64,000 nucleotides of DNA from Desulfobacteraceae bacterium. Its GTDB lineage: Bacteria > Desulfobacterota > Desulfobacteria > Desulfobacterales > Desulfobacteraceae. Location: NCBI GenBank assembly GCA_016744295.1, contig JADGEQ010000022.1, forward strand, positions 1 through 64,000, written 5' to 3'. The position numbers were made by a program, and so were the translations under genes. Under the pieces are notes generated by a model. It worked only from the letters and a program-made list of their open reading frames with translations, was not told the DNA's origin and did no database searches. Below, one piece after another: positions 58,034-64,000 of this stretch. How positions within the stretch are numbered: position 1 is the stretch's first letter; every line of letters starts with the position of its first letter.

Positions 58034-60244
58034 ATGATTAAAAAAAAGATAAACTGTTGGGAGTATATGGGGTGCGGATTAGAACCAGGCGGAAAAAAGA
58101 GTGCCCAAAAAGGGGTGTGCCCGGCAGCTTCAGATCCCTCTTTTTCCGGCATTAATTCAGGTATTAATGCCGGAAGATTCTGCTGGGCTGTAGCCGGGAC
58201 CCATTGTAACAGCGAACAACAGGGCAATTTTTCAGACAAACAAAAGCAATGCCATGATTGTGATTTTTTTCATATGGTGTCCGCTGAAGAAGGTACCAAA
58301 AACCTAAGGACAAAATTTTTAAGATTTGTGGGAAGTCCTCAAGGTGAAAAATCTATCTTAAAAAACATGCGTCTTAAAACCTTTCGTTCAGGTGAACGGT
58401 TTGTCTTTCAGGGAAAAGAAATTGGTGAAGCATACATTATCTGTAAAGGATCTTGTATTGTGCTGGTAGAAAAAAACGGCAACCTGCATCCGGTGGATCA
58501 CAGGGGTGAGGGAGATATTGTAAACATGAGTGCTTTGTTTACAGGCGAACCGAGCATGGCCAATGTTGAAGCTGAAACCGAAATTGAAGCCTGGGTTATC
58601 CAAAAATCGGATTTTGAAAACATTCCGGAAAATGATCCGGATCTCTGGGCGTTTTTAACCGAGATCGTTGCTGATCGGTTTGATTCCAAGAGACCAACCT
58701 CATATCGGACGATTGGGAATTATTTAGCAACCGATATCATCGGCCGGGGTGGATACAGTATTGTATACAAAGGAAAAGAAATTTCCACGAATCAACCGGT
58801 GGCGATAAAAATGATGCGACACAATATGGTTATGGATTCTGATTTTCTCGAGCAACTTAAAAAAGAGGCTGAAATTGTTGGCAGGCTTAACCATGACAAC
58901 ATCATAAAAGTATTTGATATGGTGGAGAGATATCGCACGGTATTCATTGTCATGGAATATCTTGAGGGGGAATCCATCATGGAAAAAATTCAACGGGATA
59001 AAAGAATAGTTCCCCATCTTGCGATTAATTATCTAATACAGTCCTGTTTGGCAATCGAATATGCCCACAGTAAAAATATTCTTCATAAGGATATTAATCC
59101 TGGAAATCTTATGGTTTTAAATAATGGGAAGGTCAAACTGGTTGATTTTGGCATTGCCTGTTCTGTTTTCGAAGATGATGAACTTTTTGACGGAGCCATC
59201 CCCTACCTTGCACCTGAATTGATCAAAGGAGAGCCGGCCAGCCTGAAAAGTGAAATATATGCTCTGGGTATTTCAGCGTTTGAAATGGTTGCAGGAAAAA
59301 GACCATATCCGGAAGAAAATCAATCAGCGTTTACCCGAATGCGTTGTGTTCAGGAAATACCAGATCCTCAAATTATTATTCCTGATATACCAAGAAATCT
59401 GAGACAGTTTATACTTAAAGCATGTAGAATCGACCCCGAAGAACGGTATCAGGGTATTGGGGAGTCTGTCAGAGAGTTGAGGTATGAAGAAGATCAATTA
59501 TCCTTTGGTACAAGGAATATAGACATTGTTGCCCACACTCATATCGGGCTTGTAAAAACCTTGAACGAAGATCGATATCTTGTCAGGACCATGGATGATA
59601 ACGCCCTCCTTTTAGCCGTTACAGACGGTCTGGGTGGGAATGTTTCCAGTGATGTTGCAGCTGAAATTACGAACAACAGACTTTCCGGCCTGAAATATTT
59701 AAAACCAGGCAGGGAGGCTGAAGATCTTGATACCTTTGCAAGAGATCTTGATCTGATTATTCATAAAAAAGCCAAGGCAGATTCCGGCTTGACATACATG
59801 GCAACAACCCTGGCTTGTGTTGTTCTCAAAGCCGATATGATTCATTGGCTCAATGCAGGGGATAGCCGTTTCTATATTCTAAGGGACGATCAGCTGCTAC
59901 AGATAACCCAAGACCACACTTTGGCCAGAGTTCTCGTGGAAGAGGGACGGTTAAAGCCGGAAGATGCGGATACGCATTACTCAAGTAAAATACTGGATCA
60001 ATGCCTGGGATACGGTATGTGCGACCCTGAAACCGGCAGTATCCGAGTAAAAAAGAACGATCTTATTATCCTGTCAACAGATGGCATGTACAAAATGGTA
60101 AAGGAACAAAACATTCTCCAGATCCTGAAGTTGAAAACAACCTTGGGGGAAAAAATAGAGGCCCTGATGAATTTGGCTCTAATATCAGGGGGAGAAGACG
60201 ATATCACTTTAGTGTTTGCCCATATTAAAGAAGTATTGACATAA
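58034..60244 (+). CDS. Two-CW, cyclic-nucleotide-binding, Ser/Thr kinase and PP2C phosphatase fusion
   Basis: About 736 residues from the ATG at 58034 with GGGAG upstream. Residues 1-85 have the two-CW cysteine pattern ('NCWEYMGCG', 'GRFCWAVAGTHC', 'CHDCDFFHMV'). Residues about 100-225 are a cyclic-nucleotide-binding domain ('GEAYIICKGSCIVLVEKNG'). A Hanks-type kinase follows: 'IGRGGYSIVYKG', 'VAIKMM', 'HKDINPGNLMV' (catalytic loop), 'VDFGIA'. Residues about 500-736 are a PP2C phosphatase ('VTDGLGG', 'LNAGDSRFYIL', 'SGGEDDITLVFA'). One polypeptide thus senses, phosphorylates and dephosphorylates. Kinase and phosphatase key residues are present, with HKD replacing the usual HRD. Confidence 0.85.
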   Translation: MIKKKINCWEYMGCGLEPGGKKSAQKGVCPAASDPSFSGINSGINAGRFCWAVAGTHCNSEQQGNFSDKQKQCHDCDFFHMVSAEEGTKNLRTKFLRFVGSPQGEKSILKNMRLKTFRSGERFVFQGKEIGEAYIICKGSCIVLVEKNGNLHPVDHRGEGDIVNMSALFTGEPSMANVEAETEIEAWVIQKSDFENIPENDPDLWAFLTEIVADRFDSKRPTSYRTIGNYLATDIIGRGGYSIVYKGKEISTNQPVAIKMMRHNMVMDSDFLEQLKKEAEIVGRLNHDNIIKVFDMVERYRTVFIVMEYLEGESIMEKIQRDKRIVPHLAINYLIQSCLAIEYAHSKNILHKDINPGNLMVLNNGKVKLVDFGIACSVFEDDELFDGAIPYLAPELIKGEPASLKSEIYALGISAFEMVAGKRPYPEENQSAFTRMRCVQEIPDPQIIIPDIPRNLRQFILKACRIDPEERYQGIGESVRELRYEEDQLSFGTRNIDIVAHTHIGLVKTLNEDRYLVRTMDDNALLLAVTDGLGGNVSSDVAAEITNNRLSGLKYLKPGREAEDLDTFARDLDLIIHKKAKADSGLTYMATTLACVVLKADMIHWLNAGDSRFYILRDDQLLQITQDHTLARVLVEEGRLKPEDADTHYSSKILDQCLGYGMCDPETGSIRVKKNDLIILSTDGMYKMVKEQNILQILKLKTTLGEKIEALMNLALISGGEDDITLVFAHIKEVLT

Positions 60245-60652
60245 AATAACATCCTGGACTACTTGGATTTTAGACAGCATTAAAAAGTTTTTCCAAATGA
60301 ACATTTGGGGGAGGTGGATGTGGGACAATCCAGGCACAGCCCCCTATGGCCGTGTTACCGGTCATATTTCTGTATTAAACGATATAATATAATAAAATTA
60401 TAGTTGCTGATTTTGTATGTTGATGAAAAAAGCTAAAATCAACTAAAACTTTGCAAACTTTAATTTTTTGAAGTAACTTTATTCGTAAATTTTTTTCCAG
60501 ATAGAATTTAAGAAAAGAGGCCATTTAGTCGTATCCTTTGTCTTTATCCAAAAAGGTCTTTTTATGAAAAGAAATTTTGACGAAATATTTCAAAATATAA
60601 AAGGGAGATATAACACTCCCGGCACTCACATAATAGTGATTTTGCTACAGTT

Positions 60653-60846
60653 GTGTTTGATCTTGTTATTACCGACATGGCAATGCCTATAGTGACTGGA
60701 GCTGAATTTGCCGAATCTGTACTGGATTTAGTGAAAGACTTGATTCTGAAATAGCAAAGTCTATTGGGATCAAAGCCTATATTAAAAAACCGATTCTGAT
60801 AGATGAACTGACTTCAAAGATAAGAGAAGTACTTAATAAATTCTAA
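60653..60846 (+). pseudogene. Response-regulator receiver domain remnant
   Basis: 'VFDLVITDMAMPIVTGAEFA' is the phospho-acceptor region of a receiver domain. After a frame change it continues as 'TGFSERLDSEIAKSIGIKAY' and 'IKKPILIDELTSKIREVLNK' to a TAA, including the switch lysine. About 10-15 residues are missing at the junction and the N-terminus is gone. The rest of 60245-61113 is AT-rich and has no other recognisable gene. Confidence 0.6.
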
Positions 60847-61113
60847 GAAGGATGAAAATGGTAAAAATATTATATCTATTAAAATTTGTTTGATATTAAT
60901 AGAGTAAGTGCTCTGGCTATAATGACTCAGGATGAGGCCATACTTCAACCTTCACTGGTATTTTAAAGACTCAGTCCGGACAAAATTTGGGCACCCCCAC
61001 ATATGGTATAGCGTTTTCATCACCTTCAAATTATTTTTAATAGTTGCAAAATATGCGGATAACCGGATGATTTTTTATAAACTATAGTTGGAAAAACTGA
61101 GGAGGGACCTGCA

Positions 61114-62109
61114 ATGGCTGAAAATATTCTTTATTTTCCTTATATACATTTACCAAATAATAAATGGCTGTATCGATCTTTGTTGTATTGGGATCAACTT
61201 GGAACAATTATACCGATAGAATTTGACATTCCAAGGAACAGTTTGACACAACAACTTTTCGACCTAAAATTGGCTGTCCCGATTCACCCCGAAGAAATCA
61301 TATACAAAAGAAAAAATTATGTAACAAATTTCATGGAATTTATTGACGACCAATATTATCCAGTTAAGCCCGGTGCTTTAACAGAAGGTGCTAAAACAAC
61401 TAAAATTCACATGTCAAAGATGATTGATATTTTTGTGATGCTCGAAGAAAGGGGTTTAGCAAAAATGGAAAGCGGGCCTTGGTGTAATATCGAGAGCTAT
61501 ACCGCAGCTAAATTTATGGCGTACTTGGCTGGTGTCGTAGGTGGAAAAAAAGATATGACGCCAACTACTGACAATATTGAAAATCTTTCGAGTTTTATGA
61601 GTGCAACACCAGATGAGATTAAATTTCAAAAAAAATTAGCCCTTGACCGGATACAAGTCATGGACAACATACTTCCAGTGCCTTCTATAAAGCCTAACTT
61701 AAAGAGATTAGCAGTTTTTAAAGAAAACCACAGAGAGGAGCTAATTAGTTTTAGGGAACATATAGAACATTTTATTGTAGATTTACAAAGTTTTTCATCT
61801 CAAGCCGCAAAAGATAAAAAAATCGAACAATTTAAAAAAGACTTCTATGGTGAAGTAACCAGAATAAAGAAAAAAATAGAAGAAAACAGGATATTACCTC
61901 TTGAAATGGGTACTATTTTATCTCTTAGTTCGGCATCTTTTGGCACAGCTACTGCCTTGATGGCTACTGGGCCCGGAGCTTTATTCGGAGCCATTGCAGC
62001 AACGCTTGGATTGGCAGGAACTGGTTACACAACCTACAAGAAGTTTAAAGATTCAAAAGAAGAAATGAAACAAAGTTTTGCTGCTTATGCGATTAAATAT
62101 GAACTATAG
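61114..62109 (+). CDS. Hypothetical protein, AT-rich, beside tRNA-Gln
   Basis: A 331-residue protein with a strong GAGGAGG ribosome site. The start 'ILYFPYIHLPNNKWLYRSLL' followed by 'YWDQLGTIIPIEF' resembles a group of uncharacterised proteins often named DUF6236, but I am not sure. Residues about 205-255 are charged and helical, and 265-305 form a glycine/alanine-rich hydrophobic segment ('ATALMATGPGALFGAIAATL') like a membrane or pore helix. Its A+T content is higher than its neighbours', and it stands alone next to a tRNA, which suggests lateral arrival. Confidence 0.65.
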   Translation: MAENILYFPYIHLPNNKWLYRSLLYWDQLGTIIPIEFDIPRNSLTQQLFDLKLAVPIHPEEIIYKRKNYVTNFMEFIDDQYYPVKPGALTEGAKTTKIHMSKMIDIFVMLEERGLAKMESGPWCNIESYTAAKFMAYLAGVVGGKKDMTPTTDNIENLSSFMSATPDEIKFQKKLALDRIQVMDNILPVPSIKPNLKRLAVFKENHREELISFREHIEHFIVDLQSFSSQAAKDKKIEQFKKDFYGEVTRIKKKIEENRILPLEMGTILSLSSASFGTATALMATGPGALFGAIAATLGLAGTGYTTYKKFKDSKEEMKQSFAAYAIKYEL

Positions 62110-62163
62110 ATGATTCGCTGGGTTGAAATAGTTTTTGTCGTTGTTTGGGAAATATTTTGTAAA

Positions 62164-62195
62164 TTTTCACCATATGAAATTTAAAATGGTGAAAA
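62164..62195. promoter_or_regulatory. Hairpin after the hypothetical gene
   Basis: TTTTCACCAT (62164-62173) and ATGGTGAAAA (62186-62195) form a perfect 10-base stem with a 12-base AT-rich loop. It lies 55 bases after the stop of the hypothetical gene and could end its transcript, though no long T-tract follows. Confidence 0.4.
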
Positions 62196-62201
62196 ATACC
62201 C

Positions 62202-62224
62202 TTGAAAGCAAAAAAGGCTTTCAA
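62202..62224 (-). terminator. Terminator-like hairpin downstream of tRNA-Gln
   Basis: On the minus strand TTGAAAGC-CTTTTTT-GCTTTCAA is followed by GGGTATTTTTC. The stem is perfect and begins 30 bases beyond the tRNA 3' end, consistent with termination of the tRNA transcript. Confidence 0.5.
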
Positions 62225-62253
62225 CCAAAAAGCTGAAAACCTCTGCTGTTAAA

Positions 62254-62327
62254 TGGCTGGGTGATAAGGATTCGAACCTTAATTGACGGAGTCAGAGTCC
62301 GTAGTCCTGCCGTTGGACGATCACCCA
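62254..62327 (-). tRNA. tRNA-Gln (anticodon CTG)
   Basis: The minus strand folds as a tRNA: acceptor TGGGTGA with TCACCCA, a D arm GTCC..GGAC, an anticodon stem ACGGA/TCCGT with loop CTCTGAC (anticodon CTG, reading CAG), and a T arm with GGTTCGAATCC. The discriminator G and the terminal CCA are encoded. Its 3' end faces the AT-rich hypothetical gene, an arrangement common at integration sites. Confidence 0.93.
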
Positions 62328-62457
62328 CCATATTTAACGTTTGGGTATATACATCAAACCCGAAAGTGAGTCAAGAATTTTCTTGGTTGAAAGTTTGGTA
62401 ATTGTGAAGAAAATATGATAGGTCTTTTCTGTCAGGAAGGGTTGGGGGGCTGAATCC

Positions 62458-62592
62458 ATGAGGCGGGTGGATGTCCCGGATGAGTATCTGGTGATTTCCA
62501 AGTGGGAGCAGATAGAAGATTGGTCAAAATGGCTCATCAGCGAACCCAGGATGGCATACCAGGAAAGGATTGATGCCCTGACCGGTTCATAA
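62458..62592 (+). pseudogene. Antibiotic-biosynthesis-monooxygenase (ABM) domain remnant
   Basis: The 44-residue frame 'MRRVDVPDEYLVISKWEQIE' then 'WLISEPRMAYQERIDAL' is the C-terminal half of an ABM-type protein, normally about 95 residues. Upstream 'SFLSGRVGG' in another frame looks like the lost first half. It is probably a frameshifted relic, not an active gene. Confidence 0.5.
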
Positions 62593-62624
62593 TCAAGATT
62601 TGAAATATATGAGTGATAGGATAG

Positions 62625-63437
62625 ATGGAAATTACACAGACAGGTCGTGATAAAATGATGCACCTGGACAAACAGCTCAGGGGGATGAAAAAAATTGCCC
62701 TGGCATTTTCCGGTGGAGTGGATTCTGCTTTTCTTCTGGCATCGGCTAAACAGGCCGGCCTTGAAATGGTTCTGGCCATAACGGTGACCTCGCAATTTTT
62801 TACCAGGGAAGAAAAAGATCTGGCAGAAAAACTGGCGGGTTCCATGGGCGCTGAGCATATCTGTTTAGATCTGGATATACTGGGCCAGGCAGATGTGGTC
62901 CAAAATACCCCCCAAAGATGTTATTTTTGCAAGAAGAAGGTTTTTGCGCAGGTTCGGCAAACAGCGATTCAAAATGGAATTCATATCTTTTTACATGGGG
63001 TGAATACAGATGATCTGGGGGATTATAGGCCTGGGCTTGAGGCAGCAAAGGAATTGGGTTTTTTGGCGCCTTTGGTGGATGCCGGGTTCTCCAAAAAAGA
63101 GATCCGGGACTGCTCAAGGCAGATGGGGCTTGAAACCTGGAATCTGCCGTCCCAGTCTTGTCTGGCCACCAGAATTCCCTATCATGAAACGATTACCCTG
63201 GAAAAGCTTGAGATGGTGGACCAGGGAGAATCCTTTTTACGTAAATTGGGGTTTGGCAATTTTCGGGTTCGGTGCCAGGGAGATATGGCCAGAATTGAAC
63301 TGGAACCAGGGGCTATTTTATCTCTTATGGATGAGGATATGCGCCAGGACGTATCAAATGGATTGAAGAAAATAGGGTTTAAATATGTTTCCTGCGACCT
63401 TGACGGGTATGTCAGCGGTAATATGAATAAATTTTAA
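62625..63437 (+). CDS. larE: LarE-like sulfur-insertion protein
   Basis: A 270-residue ATP-PPase protein. 'ALAFSGGVDSAFLLASAKQA' is the pyrophosphate loop. 'TPQRCYFCKKKVF' and 'GVNTDDLGDYRPGLEAAKEL' are LarE signatures, and 'PSQSCLATRIPYHE' holds the cysteine that aligns with the sacrificial cysteine of LarE. LarE converts a nicotinic-acid-derived dinucleotide into the thiolated nickel-pincer cofactor of lactate racemase and related enzymes. larA, larB and larC are not in the window. The neighbour 16 bases downstream is a PPC-domain gene. Confidence 0.87.
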   Translation: MEITQTGRDKMMHLDKQLRGMKKIALAFSGGVDSAFLLASAKQAGLEMVLAITVTSQFFTREEKDLAEKLAGSMGAEHICLDLDILGQADVVQNTPQRCYFCKKKVFAQVRQTAIQNGIHIFLHGVNTDDLGDYRPGLEAAKELGFLAPLVDAGFSKKEIRDCSRQMGLETWNLPSQSCLATRIPYHETITLEKLEMVDQGESFLRKLGFGNFRVRCQGDMARIELEPGAILSLMDEDMRQDVSNGLKKIGFKYVSCDLDGYVSGNMNKF

Positions 63438-63452
63438 AACAATGAGAGAAAA

Positions 63453-63896
63453 ATGAAATATTCATCGGCAAAACCGGGGAGGGTGTTTGTTCTCCGCCTT
63501 GAAGACAAAGATGTGGTCCATGAAACCATTGAAGCCTTTGCCAGGGAACAGGGTATTAGGGCGGCTTCCATGATTATTTTGGGCGGGGCCGATGCCGGCA
63601 GTGTTCTTGTGACCGGACCGGAGCAGGGCCGGGTGCAGCCTGTTGTGCCTAAGACCTTTGTGCTGGACAATGTTCACGAGGTTACCGGTACGGGCACCTT
63701 GTTTCCCGATGAAAGCGGAAGGCCGTTGCTTCATTTGCACATGGCATGCGGCCGTGGATTTTCAACGGTGACAGGTTGCGCACGGAATGGGGTTCGGGTG
63801 TGGCATGTGATGGAGGTTGTTCTTCATGAGCTGTTGGATTCAACCGGGGTGAGGAAAAAAGATATTACCACTGGGTTTGATTTGCTGGTTCCATGA
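63453..63896 (+). CDS. PPC/DUF296-domain protein
   Basis: A 147-residue protein. 'VFVLRLEDKDVVHETIEAFA' and 'IRAASMIILGGADAGSVLVT' form the start of the PPC fold. 'PLLHLHMACGR' has the paired histidines conserved in prokaryotic DUF296 proteins, and 'VWHVMEVVLHELL' ends the core. In plants this domain assists AT-hook DNA binding; bacterial members are stand-alone trimers of uncertain role. It lies 16 bases after larE and is probably co-transcribed. The last 100 bases of the window show no further gene. Confidence 0.83.
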   Translation: MKYSSAKPGRVFVLRLEDKDVVHETIEAFAREQGIRAASMIILGGADAGSVLVTGPEQGRVQPVVPKTFVLDNVHEVTGTGTLFPDESGRPLLHLHMACGRGFSTVTGCARNGVRVWHVMEVVLHELLDSTGVRKKDITTGFDLLVP

Positions 63897-64000
63897 TGGG
63901 GATATACGTTAGGGGTGGGGATATTACCACTGTGAAGAACATGAAGAACATGAAGAAAAATATTGGTTTTTTCATGTCCTTCATGATTATTTGAATTGGA

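Overview
The window looks like chromosomal DNA of an anaerobic, probably sulfate-reducing member of the Desulfobacterota (Desulfobacula/Desulfobacteraceae-like). This is inferred from gene content only: tungsten-type aldehyde:ferredoxin oxidoreductases (AORs), HdrA/MvhD/FdhA electron-transfer modules, NapG/NapH-type polyferredoxins, a 2-oxoacid:ferredoxin oxidoreductase and a two-CW-domain protein. There is no rRNA operon and no CRISPR array. One tRNA (tRNA-Gln, anticodon CTG) lies near the right end.

Layout. 1-2.3 kb: end of a DUF362 protein followed by a NapH-NapG fusion polyferredoxin. 2.3-6.3 kb: a gene graveyard with an IS91-type transposase remnant, an orphan periplasmic solute-binding protein followed by a good integron attC-like site, broken M23 peptidase, RidA and thioesterase genes, a second weaker attC-like site and an AOR fragment. 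6.3-11.6 kb: a two-gene 2-oxoacid:ferredoxin oxidoreductase, a divergent GntR/FCD regulator and a large protein I do not recognise. 11.7-21.8 kb: RecD2-like helicase, small proteins, a second orphan binding protein, a UvrD/FBH1-like helicase, a nitroreductase, two MFS transporters and a small sirohaem protein.

21.9-40.7 kb is a minus-strand redox region. From upstream to downstream it holds a NarL-type two-component system, two Tat-ferredoxin + AOR pairs, a Tat polyferredoxin, two HdrA-like flavoproteins, an MvhD-like protein, an FdhB-like iron-sulfur protein, FdhA, an HdrC-like protein, a NapH-like membrane polyferredoxin and a short AOR-like protein. The parts suggest AOR-linked oxidation feeding an Hdr/Fdh confurcation or bifurcation complex and the quinone pool. 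Similar GGTAT/ATACC palindromes lie upstream of both the sensor kinase and the first ferredoxin-AOR pair.

42.3-50.2 kb is the most novel locus. It is an operon kdd-dctP-dctQ-dctM-kal-kce, the lower part of 3,5-diaminohexanoate (lysine) fermentation joined to a TRAP transporter. Downstream is a sigma-54 activator whose whole N-terminal half is a Kdd-like dehydrogenase domain. A good sigma-54 -24/-12 promoter and an upstream inverted repeat precede kdd. A strong intrinsic terminator sits immediately before the regulator's start codon. The inferred logic is that a dehydrogenase-derived sensor recognises the pathway substrate and switches on uptake and degradation.

50.4-56.3 kb: a chaperone-usher-like surface system (two DUF4402 proteins and a PapD-like chaperone) converging on a 1318-residue usher-like protein with three SPOR repeats. 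56.3-64 kb: HPP membrane protein, hemerythrin, a cyclic-nucleotide-binding/kinase/PP2C fusion, several gene remnants, an AT-rich hypothetical gene next to tRNA-Gln, larE and a PPC-domain protein.
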